Shown in pieces: positions 27,002 to 40,000 of a stretch of DNA of 64,000 bases. Both the position numbers and the translations under genes were made by a program. Within the stretch, counting starts at the first letter, position 1. Every line of letters starts with the position of its first letter. Source of the stretch: Todiramphus chloris collaris (taxonomy: Eukaryota > Chordata > Aves > Coraciiformes > Alcedinidae); assembly GCA_025345505.1 (NCBI GenBank), contig JANVCC010000073.1:10835108-10899107 (forward strand), in the 5' to 3' direction. The notes beneath the pieces were generated by a model. The model searched no databases, was not told the origin of the DNA, and saw only the letters and a program-made list of their open reading frames with translations.

Positions 27002-28608
27002 AAAAGTGGAAATTTTGTTCAGGTTTTCTAAAGAACAAGTATCCATTCATGACCTTAATCCAGTTTGATGCAAACAAAGCTCATAAATGTAAACTATTTT
27101 GCTTTGAGAACTGGGGAAAGCAATTTAAACATCTTCCAGATATCATCACTGTACATGCCTCAGAGCTAAAATGCTGTAATTTCACTAGTTTGTTTCCTCT
27201 TCTGCAGGTAAATGTGTATCTGCAATGTCAATGCAAGTACAGGTGCAGTTACAGGTACTTAAGTTTCTAATTAAAAAGCATTGAGTTGCAGGTGTAAATC
27301 AGTCAGAAGTGATTCACATTTTAGCTGGGTTTCATTACTGGGTGCAATTTTAGTCTTGGTAAAATGTCAGTCTTAAATTTTCTCTATGCAAAAGTGAATC
27401 CAAAGCATACCTTATTACATTACATGCTATGGCATATAAAACTAAGGGTTAAATTACTTTTGAAATATGTGACATACCAATATTAAACACAAACAAGAAA
27501 TAGATAAAATGAAAATCTGACAATACTCTCCTTTCACCATTTCGTTTGCATTTTCTTTAAGTGAATTATTAAAGAACTATTATGCAAAAATATGTTTAAG
27601 AATTTGCATGATGGACAGAAGTAAGACCTGTATCGCAATACCTTTTCAGAATGCATCTCAGGATAGCACCTGCCTTCGTCTTGTTTAGGAAATGGAATTT
27701 TCTCAGATCCCTTTTTTTTTTTCCTTGTGAACCAATAGAGGTATCTGAAAACCCACAAGCTTCAGAGAAAAACTGAGTCTAGAACCAGTGGATTTACAGA
27801 CACAATACACTATTTGCAAAACCTCTGACATGTATTTAATCACTCTATCCAGATGAAAAACAATTTTCAAAAGGAAAATATCCTGGAAACATTTTAAGCT
27901 CTCCTCAAACTCTCAAATACTACTTAAGGATTTTTTATGTTAAGTCAGCTTCGTATTTTTCCTTCCTCACACTTCTGTCTTGGACAGTCTCCTTCAGCTG
28001 TAAACCCCTTCAAATTATGCAGATATATGTTATCCTCTCACAAGAGAAAATTAATCTCACAGGTACTATTTATACTGCTTTGTAAATATTATTCCTGGAA
28101 AAAGAAGGTGCCAATTTTGTTTTATCTGATTACTTAACAAAAAACCCAATCAAACCTGGGAGATACTTGTTTTAATAGCTAAAAGATTCACATACTTTGT
28201 GTTAAGGACTTAACTTTCAAATAATATATGACATTCTATCTTTATTGCTCAGTTTGCTTTGATTAAACTAAAGCATATCAAAATCAACTCAGGTAGCAAA
28301 AGCAAGAAAGGCAGCATCATTACAAGTCATGCTGGTAAACAAGTGAAATCCTCTTAAATAATTCATACACACAGCTCATTGACATCAAAAGCCTTCTCTC
28401 AAACAGCACCACAGCAAAATGTAACTGCCTGATTAATCTAGAAAACCATTAACTCTACACAATGAATACAGTTAACAGGAAGAGAGGGCAACAGAGAAGA
28501 TAAAATAAAGACTAGTATTACAGGAAGTGCAGTAGTACTTTAGTGTAGTCAAGACAACTTGAAGATTTGCAACAGGAGAATAAGCACCATAGATATCCAG
28601 AAAAAGAC

Positions 28609-28634
28609 TTTTTTTTTTTAAAAAAAAAAAAAAA
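28609..28634. repeat. T11-A15 fold-back homopolymer junction
   Basis: Eleven T are followed directly by fifteen A, giving a perfect T/A inverted repeat with no loop. Confidence 0.9.
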
Positions 28635-28829
28635 CAAAGAAAGGACAGCAGACATACAAAAAGGATATGCAGTGGAAATAAATGACTAGAACATTCTGAA
28701 TGTGCTTGTTATCAGTAAAATATACCAACATCCACGTCAAGGATTTGCATCAACCTTCTTAGTGCTGATACCAAAGAGTAAGGTTCAGGAGCTGTAGGTA
28801 TGAATAGAAAAAAAGCCTTTGCCTACAAG

Positions 28830-29383
28830 GTTGATGCCAGCAATGTGTGCTCACAGCTCTGAAAACCAGTCATATCCTGGGCTTCATAAAAAAGAAGCAT
28901 AACCAGCAGGTCTAGAGAGGTGATTCTCCTCCTCTCCTCTGCTCTTGGGAGATCCCACCTGTAGTACTGTGTTCAGCTCTGGAGCTTCCAGAATAAGAAG
29001 GATAAGAACCTCTTGGAGAAAGTCCAGAGGAGGGCCACAAACTTGATCAGCGGGCTGGAGCACCTTCCCTGTGAGGAAAGCCTAAGAGAGTTGGTGTTGT
29101 ATTAGGGAGTGTACTGATGGATGAGGGGCAATGGTTTTATATTGAAAGAGAGTAGATTTAGACTAGAGATTAGGAAGAAATTCTTTACTGTGAGGGTGGT
29201 GAGACACTGAAACAAGTTGCCTGGAGAAGTTGTGGACGTCACCTTCCTCAAGTGTTCAAGGCCAGCTTGGATGGGGCTTTGAGCAACCTGGTCTAGTGGA
29301 AAGTGTCCCTGCAGGCAGGGAGGGTGGAACTAGGTGATCTTTAAAGTTGCTTCCAACCCAAAGCATTCTATGATTCTATGATG
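28830..29383 (+). mobile_element. CR1 LINE 3' fragment
   Basis: The block has the usual avian CR1 3' region: a start resembling the end of ORF2 (CCAGCAATGTGTGCTCACAG), the CCACCTGTAGTACTGTGTTC segment, a GAGGGTGGTGAGACACTG segment, and the terminal CTTCCAACCCAAAGC followed by two ATTCTATG octamers at 29366-29383. It is 5'-truncated, as most CR1 copies are. It also has an internal deletion near 29100, where the segment between the GGTTGTTCAGCC-like region and GGGGCAATGG is largely missing. It aligns by eye with the downstream part of the CR1 at 30360-32246. Confidence 0.9.
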
Positions 29384-30359
29384 TGAATCCTATGAACAGG
29401 ATAGGTTTCTGGCTAGTTTACCTGTCAGGCAGTTTTTGCAATTCTTACACTGCATGGCAGGATTTTAACCCTTACAGTTATGCTTTCTCAGCTAGATAAA
29501 AAAGACCTTCTCTGAGATTTGTGTTTCTTGTTGGATGTCTGTGAAATTACACTAATCTCCCAAACAAGTTTCCTTAAAGACCTTTACAAAGGACATAATT
29601 AATCAAGCCATTAATCTTTATATTGCATGTATTAACCTTTTCTCCAGACAGATGTATACCAGTCATATGATTTCAATGGATGTCTTATAAATTCTAAAAA
29701 ATTCAGAGACCAGAAGATAAAAAACCCTGTCATTCACTGAAATACAAAATGTAATAGAAAAAATACAAAAGAACCATGACACCAGCAAGAGTAAGAAGCA
29801 CAAAAGGTGGAATCAAAGTGGTTCACTGAAGAACTGACAGCTTTCTCAGTTTTTTGCTCCAAAATAAAGTAAAATACTCAAGAACTCTTACTGAATTTAT
29901 TATCACATAATAAGTTTAAAAAGTTGGACCTGACTGTAAATAAGAGGAGAATCAAGTTCAATCTCCTCACCTCCCAAACACTGTCAAAAGGTCCTTATAT
30001 AACTTTTACAATGGAAAATCTTTCCATGAGCACAGGGAAGACCTGCACAAGTTGTATTGATCAGACAAGATTTTTAACCAGATTAGATTGAGATCAAAGC
30101 TTGAATTTTTATTCAGAAAAACAGGACACATTGGTGACAGCATTTGTTTTCTTAGTCAGCAGTTACTATTAGCTCTATGACCCTACTTATACAAATTAAA
30201 CAAATCAACTTTATTGTCTATAAGTACTTCCCTGTATGCACTCCTAGGTTTGTAAGTTGAGAGAGGGAATTTTTTAACCAATTTTGTAGAACAGCAGCTA
30301 AAGTCACATAAATGACGCTAAGCTGGGGTAATGGGAGAATTCAAAGGTATTGGAGTGGC
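29384..30359. other. Unique AT-rich spacer between CR1 copies
   Basis: No gene or repeat is recognised in this stretch. Confidence 0.5.
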
Positions 30360-32246
30360 AAGAAACAGAAGGAAGAACATCCTTCAAGGGCCTACTTCCA
30401 TAGCAAGGAGAAGGCCACATTATGACAGCACTGGGAGTTCTCCAGAGTATTACTTTTGTGTGGGGATGGTGTCAGGAAGACCAAGGCACAGCTGAACTTA
30501 CTGAAGCTGAAATTGGCAATGGATGTAAGAAGAGCTGCTAAAGGTATGTCAACCAGAAAAGGAAGGTCAAAGAAAGCATATGACTACCTGCTGAGCAACA
30601 CTGGCAAGCTGGTAACAAGAGAAGCAGAGAAGGCTGAGGTACTCAACAACTTTTTTGCCTCAGTCTGGCAACCTCTCTCCTTACACCTCCCAAGTCAATG
30701 GACTGTGAGATGGGGACCAGGGGGGTAAAGCTCCTGCCACTGTAATAGAAGATCACACTGAGGAACCTGAACATGCATAAGGCTGTTCAAACTGAGGAGA
30801 TGCATACCAGAGTTCTGAGGGAATTGGCTGATGTAGTTGCCAAGCCACTCTCCATGATATTTGAAAAGACATGGCAGTCAGGTGAATTCTCTTGTGGGAA
30901 AAAGGGAAGCATTACACCCATTTTTAAAAAGGGAACTATTGACCTATCAGGCTCACCTCTGTGCCTGGCAAGATCGTGGAACAGATCCTTCCAGAAACTA
31001 TGCTAAGGCACATGGAGGACAGGGAGGTGATTTGAGACAAGAATGGCATTCACCAAGGGCAAGTCCTGCCAGACCAACCTAGTGGCTTTCTTTGATGGAG
31101 TGACTACATCAGTGGAGAAGGGAAGAGCTATGTTGTCTATCTGAACTTTGTTATGGCCTTTGACATGGTCCCCCCCAACATCCTTCTCTCTTAATTGGAG
31201 ATAGGGATTTGATGAATGGACTGTTCTGTAGATAAGGAATTGGTTGGATAGTTGCATCCAGGGGGCAGTGGTCAATGGCTCCATGCCCAGATGGAGACAA
31301 GTGGTGAGTGATGTCTCTCAGGGGTCTGTACTGGGACCAGTGCTGTGTAATATTTTCATTAGTGACATAGTCAGTGGAATTGAATGCATTCTCAGGAATT
31401 TTGCAGACAACACCAAACTGAGTAGAGGTATGCCATCCAGAGGGCCTGGACAAACTTTAGAAGTGGGCCTTTGTGAACCTCATGACATTCAACAAAGCCA
31501 AGTACAAGGTCCTGAGACTGTGTAGGGACAATCCCTGATATCAAAAGCCTGGGAGATGAAAAGATTGAGAGTAGCCCTGTGGAGAAGCAATTGGGGGTAC
31601 CAGTGGATGAAAAGCTGGACATGAGCTGACAATGGGCACTCACAGCCCACAAGGCCAACTGTATCCCAGACTGCATCAAAAAAAGCATGACCAGCTGGTT
31701 GAGGGAGGTTCTTCCCCTTTGCTCTGCTCTGGTGAGACTCCGCTTGGAGTACTGTGTCCAGCTCTGTATTCCTCAGCACAAGAAAAACACGAACCTGTTG
31801 GGGGACATCCGTAAAAATGATCGAGGGACTGGAACACCTATGAGGACAGGCTGAGATCATTGGGGTTGATCAGCCTGGAGAAAAGAAGGCTATATGGAGA
31901 CCTTATTGTGGCCTTTCAGTACCTAAAAAGGGGTCTATGAGAAAGATGGGGACAGACTTTTTATCAGGGCCTGTTGCAAAAGGTCAAGGGGCCACTGTTT
32001 TAAGCTAAAAGCAGCTAGATTTAGACTAGATAAATGGAACAAATTTTTGAAAATGAGAGTGGTGAAACACTGCAACAGGTTGCCCAGAGAGGTGATACAT
32101 GCCCCATTCCTATAAACATTCAAGGCCAAGGGGGACAAGGCTCTGAGCAACCTGCTTTAGTTGAAGATGTCCCTTCTCACCGCAGTGGGGTGGGCAAGAT
32201 GACTTTTAAAGCTCCCCTTCCACTCAAACTATTCTATGATTCTATA
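30360..32246 (+). mobile_element. CR1 LINE, long 5'-truncated copy with reverse-transcriptase region and 3' end
   Basis: It runs from the linker after the endonuclease region, through the reverse-transcriptase domain, to the complete CR1 3' end (CTATTCTATGATTCTATAA near 32227-32246). The left edge is uncertain: similarity is clear from about 30445 and plausible from 30360. Many indels and stops break the coding sequence, so the copy is old and inactive. Its antisense open frames (for example 31003-31284 and 31489-31860) are shadows. Confidence 0.9.
30456..31525 (+). pseudogene. CR1 ORF2 reverse-transcriptase remnant
   Basis: Three frame segments carry recognisable CR1 reverse-transcriptase pieces. 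The first (30456-30728) encodes the pre-RT linker, with a TREAEKAEVLNNFFASV motif. The second (30773-31006) has [20 protein letters not shown] and a TPIFKKG block. The third (31244-31525) contains SQGSVLGPVLCNIFISDI (motif B and following) and FADNTKL. The first segment is in a different frame from the second and third, and stops separate them. The usual FADD catalytic motif reads FADN, so one of the metal-binding aspartates is lost. In the family this enzyme performs target-primed reverse transcription in the nucleus. This copy cannot do so. Confidence 0.88.
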
Positions 32247-33119
32247 AGACAGCTCAGAAAGGCTCCCTAAGTAAGAAACGGCAGCCAGGTCTAAATTCTG
32301 GTAGGGGCCTTTCTACAAGCTGGAAGAGGCAAGGACTGAAAGGCACAAATATATGCTAGAGCTGTTGTTGAACAGCTACTGTCATATAAGACACATTTCT
32401 CTGTTGATACTTGTGTAGAGAAGCAAAAGAACTTTATACCTGGACTGTGTTAGTGAATTACAAGGTACATGCCAGTGCACTGATAACAGTGTAAGAAAAC
32501 CAGATCTGGTTCATGATAAATAAGAATGAGTAAGTGGAACAAAACAATTAGAAATATCCATCTCTTCTAATCTGGTTTTAAAACATCAGGTCTTCAAATT
32601 TCCCCACATTAGTTCTGCTTTGAATAATGTCCTAATACTAAAGATCACATATGGTAAAAATAACCGCTTAATTAATCTCTTTTTCCTCACAAAGTTTGAA
32701 ATATTTTATAAGATATGTCAATGATATGGAAGCAATAACACTGACATGTCTCTCTCCGCTTCTCACTTTCTATTTTAGGACATCAGTCCAGCACCATACA
32801 GAAGGAACCCTACACCAATACACACATCAGTTGAAAACAATTCCAATCAGTTGATACAAATTGATTCTCAGAAGGTGATTTTTTGTTCATAGCATGTTTC
32901 CTATCATAGCCCTAATAGCATGTATTTCTTTCTCTTCATGTCCTTGCTTAAAAGAAATGGCACTGATGGAGTGATCTTTTCAATGGTTTTGTTTCTTCTT
33001 TTGTTTTTTTCAATAGTCTTTACACTCCAAACAGTGACATTAGCCAAGTGTGGAATAATTACTGGAGGTGACTTAGAAATTAAAATCATGTTAAAGGTAC
33101 AGCATTGTTCATACATTAA
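32247..33119. other. Unique AT-rich spacer
   Basis: No gene is recognised. Overlapping frames at 32904-33129 on both strands are about 70 codons long and hydrophobic or Lys-rich by composition only. Confidence 0.45.
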
Positions 33120-33988
33120 GGAAAGTTAAAATATTCCAGAAGCTTCCTGGACAGAGTGCAACTGGTATGCAAGAATCCATTCCATGGTGGTTTCCTGAAC
33201 AGAATTTGCCAACGAAACAGCACAGAGGGTAGAGCGGAGGGAAGACTCTGTGGCCAGGCCCTATGGATTGCTGCAGAGATGGGAACAGAGCTGATCAGAT
33301 GCCTGTTTGCTAGCCTGTGCCAAAAGCCTGACATTTTTTTACAAAATGCTGTCCTTTGTGTGAACTTTGCTCATTAAAATGTCATTATAATACCAAAACA
33401 CACCTCCACCCCAAAGGCTGTCCATCTCCAAAGTGTGACCACCCCTAACTGAGCTTGTTCCCTGAATTTTCTTAATCTACACCTTTAAAAGTGGTGAGAT
33501 AATTTTACATCAATTATAATACAGGTGTGTATGACCAGAGTCACTCAAGCTCCACCTTGGAGATGACAAATAATATAAAAATGGCTTAAGAAAGGGTGAT
33601 TGTTAGGGAAGACATCACCATGAACATGTCTGGGAAGATACCATCACAGACCATCTTTGAGTCCTGGGATCAGTCAACAGGCTGACACTCTCTTCTCCCC
33701 CATAGGGACACCTTTGGGTAAGATCCGGACTATACCAAGCACTGGCTCGAGGAAACTTAGAAAATTTCTATAGAGATTCGTTTTTCAATTTCACGCACTG
33801 TAATATTCATAATCTCAATTTTTCCGTGTGCTTTTGCAGATGGTGTATTTCTCACCATCAATCCATAAGAACCCATACTTCTGTTGCTTTAAGAAACTGC
33901 ACCATTCCTTAAGCTAGCCGTAAAAGTTCCTCATTGGTTTCCGCCAAACTCTCTTAAGTCTGGCTGTGTGGATTTAGGTGTTTAGGTG
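33120..33988. mobile_element. Possible old ERVL-like LTR / retroviral repeat remnant
   Basis: This block is more GC-rich than its surroundings and has an LTR-like layout: a possible TG start at 33380 (TGTCATTATAATACC), a TATA-like AATATAAAA at about 33572-33580, and downstream sequence ending just before a CR1 tail. The part before 33380 may be 3' internal sequence of the same element. I recognise the general pattern as a repeated bird sequence but cannot name the family with certainty. Orientation appears to be plus from the TATA-like box. Confidence 0.35.
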
Positions 33989-34066
33989 TTCTTTGTTCTT
34001 GTAGGTAGGGTTGGACTCGGTGATCTAGGAGGTCCTTTCCAACCAAAATTATTCTGTGATTCTGTG
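33989..34066 (+). mobile_element. CR1 LINE 3' tail
   Basis: A short CR1 3' end, with GGGTTGGACTCGGTGATC, then GGTCCTTTCCAACC, and the terminal ATTCTGTGATTCTGTG. It is strongly 5'-truncated. Its terminal octamer differs from that of the neighbouring CR1 copies (ATTCTGTG rather than ATTCTATG), which fits a different subfamily or mutation. Confidence 0.85.
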
Positions 34067-37000
34067 TGAGTCTGTGAAGCGCAACTCAGCTGAAAGCACC
34101 ATGTGCTATTACTGCATCTTTAATCATGGTAGTTCAATAAATCGAACATGACTGGACTATTACTGCCAAACTGGATAACACTCAGAATCTAAACCTAGCC
34201 ACCCCCAGCCCTTCTGATATCTGAGGACAAGGAGGAACACAAGAAGTTTATATTCTGACAAATTATTTACCCTTTAACATGACACCAATACATATACTTT
34301 TACTTAAGTAGGCACTTAGGGTTAGTAAACCTACCCCACTAATGATATTCTGAAATTTACTATCCATTTTCCTAGCATAAATCCATTTTATTTGCTCACT
34401 TGAAGAATGCCACCAATATGGATGTAATTGTAAACTGAGTAAAATTAAAAATCTTAGTTCGGTACAAGTGCCTTGTCCAGCCTCTTATCAGAGGCAACAA
34501 ATAATAAGGGGGAAGCAATGTTACATCTATTCCTCAGAAGCAGTAGACCAAATGCTGGAAAAGTCTGTACTAATCTAAGCAATAACTGCTTACAAAATGT
34601 GTTTCACCACTGCATGCTGATCATGCCACCTCACTTGAGCATCTACTGATGAAACGCCAAGTGAGCTGAGACCTGTACTGTGACAGGGACTCTGGAATTC
34701 CTACAGATTCAGGCACAGCACAGATTCCACAAAATAAAAGGACTGTTTTCTCCTCCTTGTGTCCAATGTGCGACTTTGCAATGAAGAACTAAAAAGACAA
34801 AAGGGAAAAAAATACAGTAGAATCACGCCATCACATAAGGATCTGAGAGCAAATACGTTTAAAAAGTCATGATAAAGCCCAAAAAAAAAGCTAATATATG
34901 TGGCTATGTGAATATGTTTATGAAAAATAAGTGTTTTGGTGAAGTTCAAGAGTGGAATGATCTTCCATAATTTGTGCCTGCATCCAAAGTCCATCTTTCT
35001 GAAAGACCTTTCTAAGAAAAATGGATTTATGAAAGCAGAATAGTTTGAGGCCATTTCACTGTCACTACAGATTGTGTTTGGGATATATCTGAATACAGTG
35101 TGGACAGGATGGAATCTAAAACTTAAATGACAGTGTTTCTAGGGACCTCAATGGGATTTGAACCTAGTTGTTTACTTAATCCTTATCTTGACATGTGTTT
35201 TTTTCATAGTGGCTAAAACTGAATGCTCATGTGAGTGGTAAAAGGCTTAGAGCACTGATGTTTATCTCTTTTGCTAAGTGCTTCTTGTTTTAAGTATTGT
35301 TAAAGAGAAGAAAGGAAAAAAAAATCTTTAATTGTTAATTAACTGAATATGTATTTTAGAAATGTTCACTTAAAACTATGAAGGCAAAAGGATTTATTTA
35401 TGAATCAAAGCAACATGCAATATGCAGCAGTTCATTAAGTTAGCTTATGGTTCACTTTCATTAAAGTTGAACAATTTTTTACTAAGTAAAGTCACTGTAT
35501 ATCTAATTTTCTTGTAACTAACTGTGGTGAATACTCAGTAAACACCATTAGATTTTAAAATCAGATAACTACTAAGATCAAAGTTATTCCTATTTGTTAT
35601 TGTACTGTTAAAAAGAAGTTACACTGTAAATAAATAAATAATCAATCACATATTTTATTAAAAGGAGCAGAATAGTTGCATTTTCCAAGGCAAGCTTTCA
35701 GTTAGCAGAAATTCTAAGATCTGAATAGAAGAGCTACTGGCAGTAGGCTATCTGGACCTTACATATTGACACCAATGAGAAGAAAGCAATTAAGGGTTGC
35801 TCTTAAGAGGCTGAGGATTTCTGAAGTTCTTACTATAGTAGGTTATGCCATCTTCTATTTCCAAACCAATCTTTTGAGGAACAAGATTGTCAGGAGTAGT
35901 AAGCAGTGATGAGTGTTAACCAAACATATTTTGTATCTTTACATATACTGAAAAGAGGGGCAGAACTTGCTATATGTGATGAAATTAATAAATACATGAG
36001 CAAGATCTGCCTTATAAATTACATCAAATCTGCCTAAGCCACTTTTTCCAAATCTTCATACTTAACTCAGTCCAATACAGGTTCTATAACCATGTTTTTA
36101 CATACTTGAATACAGCTGTATGGATTTTCAAAGGACTGGAGATTCCCAAATTCCACTCAAGTTTTAGTGAGTATTAAATGCTCCATAGCATCAGAAAATT
36201 CTGATGTTTGATATTAATGTCCTATATTTAGTTCAGAACTTTCAGCACACATTTTTTAACAAACTGATCTGACAGTATTCATGCCACTTCAGCAAATTGC
36301 AATGTGCAGCCAATCTATAGCACTTGTATTTATTTAGAATGAAATATTATTGGGTTTATTAATTCCAAGGAGAAGGATGGTCCCACAGGGGAAACATTAG
36401 AATCCCCCTGGATCTGTTAAATTTGTATATGTTAGTAGATAAATGAAAACAGAAAGCTTTAGATAACATCAGTAAAACTAAGAAGGACCAGTTTCTCATT
36501 TACAGCATAAAACAAGCCTGCCACTGTAAAGGTACATAAATATATTTTAATATTATGTCCTGGCTGTTTGATTAGAGACCTGCGGAGGTAGTTGTTCTGG
36601 CAACCATGCAGCAAGAGGCTGACTGTCAGGTCTGCTCTGCAAAAACACTTGACAAGAGAAATGGAAGAAATTTCAGCTAGAAGAACAAAAGTCAGAGTTT
36701 ACAAAGTGTTTAAGCAAGATCCTGCTCAAGTTAACATCAGTGATAATAGTGAGGAAAGATTGCACTGTCTTCTAATAAGAAGTGACAATACGTGATTTAA
36801 AAAAAATCATGAAAGGTATTTATAAAACTTTGAATTAACATAAAATGAACTCAACAAGGCACCAAACTCATGTGTTCAAGTGATCACTATGCAACTATGA
36901 AGCTGAGTTTCTTAAAAATAATATAGACTTGAATCTGAAAGGTAAGTGCTTTGAATGGGATGTTATTACCCATCTAAAACAACTTAATTGCCTTTATTAG

Positions 37001-40000
37001 ATGTGAAATACTTGATGAAAAGGCACTTAAAGGGTATGAATAAATATGCCAAACAAATTTAACATTAATTTTTCTGAATTTATGCTTATACAAGCCAAAG
37101 TGCGCTTAGTATATGGCAAAGCACTTTATAGAAACAGAAGGAAGATATTTCCATCATGGAATCAAATAACTGAGAGTGCATTCAATGTACTAATGACACC
37201 TTACCAGAGCAAATGTCCTGTAAAATTCCCTGTAAGGCTAATTTAAATGTTTGGTTATTAGTAATAACTGTTCATGTAAAAGCAAATAAGCAAAGACACA
37301 TAGATCCTCAGGCCATGATTTCTAGATCCTTTGCAATTACTTCAGAACTGCAAAGTAAATAACTGTCAAAATTGCTGCTGGTGTTTTGAATCCAATCTCA
37401 TTTGTTAGCAAACAAAATGGAATTAACCTATTAAATCAGGAATGAGCAAATGTAGCTTTGGCACTTTTAAACTTTGCCCACATATTAGAGGGCATTTGGA
37501 ATTTCTTTTCACTGAATCTTTTCATGTGACTATTTTCTTCTGTGTCTCATACATTTGCTTACAACTCCTCTAAGTTACAGTGCACAACATAATCCACTGA
37601 TGAAGGAATGATGCCTGGCAAGTATCATTATGGACATCATAGATTTCTTTATTGCTTAGCTACCATATCAAAAATAGTTAACTCCCAAACAAGAAATCTT
37701 CAGCTATGGTAGAATGCTTTTGCTGGAGCCATTAACTCAAAAATATTAGATGCACAGTAGTACTTGTTTCAGAAGTGTAAAGTAGTCTTCATTGACCTTA
37801 CTACAAATGAGACAGTGTTAAGAATATCAGGGATGGCTCTGAAACTGTAAGAGGACTGTTTTTGTTAATTAAAGCCACTGGATATGTAACATAAATCTAA
37901 GAAAATTGCATATTGAGACAACTGTTCTTAATGTCTCCTCATTGGGCTGTTAGAATCATTGTCTTGTTCTTACCAAATGTGGCATCTGATTTCCCAGTCT
38001 TTCAATATGGAAGCGAGAAGCAGAATTTAATGACAGAACAGAACTGCAGGTGCAGCACATTTCCATTCAGTTATTTGTGAAATTTTGAGAAAGAATATTT
38101 CACTCTTCCATAGATACCCTCTTCTTTTCTTTAAGGAATCTTATATTAGAGTTGTGCCATAGTAGCAACATCTATACTGGCCATGGTATGGCTGTGAGGG
38201 CATGCTGAAGGCCAGATTCAGAGATCACTTGATTGCTTACCTGGTACAACACCTCCTGGAGCAATTCTAGGCCAGCTGATACACACTAAGGGAAAATTTT
38301 GCATATGGTAATGGAGAAGAGTCATCCTGTACTTGTGGTCCTCCTTAACTGTGATGCTGCAGCACGCAGCACTTGGAATGTGGCTTAGCCCTCTGCAGGT
38401 ACCCCTGTTCTCTTGTTTCAGTCATGACGTGTCATGCTGCAATGTCATAGCCTCATCCAAACAAACAGCAGGTCTCACAAGCACTAACCTCTGCTGTAGC
38501 CTTTAGAAAAAGCAGAATAGTTCAAACTCTGCATTTGTGTTGACAGAGTAGTGGGCTCAGGACGTGAGAAACAGGCAGGTACCCTCACAGACCTACAGTT
38601 CTGTTAGTATTCATGAACACACATATTCTCTCTAAAGAAGAAAGAGATAGGTCCTTTAATCTTTTCTTCTCTAGAGACTCTGAAGCAGAATTGCTTGAAA
38701 TACTTTTCTCTTGAACATTCTTTTACTGCACTTCATTTCTTATAAAACAAGTTATTGTTGACTTGCTAAACTAAATGGGAACTTGGAGCATGATGGTTTA
38801 TTACGCTAATCCAGCTCCTCCACATCCTCAGTCCTCTAGCTAAAATTATGCAAATAGTTTTGAAGTGCTGGGTATGCCTGTACAGCTAAAATTATTTTGC
38901 TGAAGCAATGAAAACTAGGCAGTCATTTTTGTCTTGCCTTTAAAGTATCTGCAATATCATGTCTGGCATAAAGGATAAGCAGCAAGCAAATTTTCAGTTC
39001 TGAAAATTGCTTGCCTTGACATCATAAACTGTATTTGAGCTAGACAGGATGCAATAGACCATGCTTTGTCAGAAGTACAAATGCTACCTGAGGACAAATG
39101 TTTTCAAATAGGTGTCTATTAAAAAAAAGTTGAGAACATCATGCTTCTAATAGAAATACTAAGGGATGCAACTTGGGATATTTGTTGGGTTTTGATTGAA
39201 TTTTTAAACAAAACTTGCTGTTACATGAACTTAGATGTAGAAGTATAGTATTAAAAAAAAAAAAATCCTTTTAAAACCCATTATTCTAAGTAGTCTGATG
39301 TAAAACAAGTAACTAAAGCATTTGAACGTATGCCAATTGGGAGGAAATTATTTTTAAAGTACATTCTACATGGAAGTAACATTCACAGAAATGTGTAGCA
39401 AAATTTTGCAATTTCAGTCTCCCTGAAATGGATTCTGGGGTGTAATGCAAATAAAAACTGTGTTGAATATATATTTGGACTGAACAGCCCTGCAAAAATT
39501 GGATGACTTACTCATAAAAGATAATAATATGTTGAATAACTGCTTTTTAAAATGGTAACAAGTATATCTAGACACATGTATATAGGTACATACACACAGT
39601 TATCTCCAATGGTATAAGCAACATGGTTACCTTGAGATATGATAATTAGAAGGAAAATGGAATGTGGGGAAAAACACTTGTGATGATCAAAACCAGTGAA
39701 AACTGTCACTTTCAAATTGTATAAATTATTTGCAAAGCATCCGTTCTACCTTTACTTGATACATTTTTTTCTTACTTTGCACTGCCTTTGTAATAACAAT
39801 AACTGTCTTGATAAATTACTTAGAACATTATTCAATTTCAAGTAGCCACATTTGTTTTCATGTTTCCAGCAAAATTATGACAATAGAAATAGAATATTGT
39901 AATTGCTTCTTCAAGCAAGGACTACAGGTGGTTTGTTTTTTTCATGACTAATAACTCCCATTTTCCTCTTCATTCAGTCACTGAGAAGTTCAGGTTGTTG

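Larger units (their letters stand above)
24209..28829. other. AT-rich stretch without recognised genes; short simple repeats
   Basis: No gene is supported. The interval includes GA-rich tracts at about 25883-25895 and 25918-25947, an (AC)11 tract at 26979-27001, and a T11/A15 fold-back at 28609-28634. The 123-codon open frame at 26899-27270 runs straight through the AC tract and has no domain. Confidence 0.5.

Noticed and set aside
26899..27270. 123-codon frame through the AC repeat
   Set aside because: Part of it is a His/Thr run from the microsatellite. The rest has no recognisable domain.
31489..31860. Minus-strand 123-codon frame
   Set aside because: Antisense shadow of the CR1 reverse-transcriptase region.
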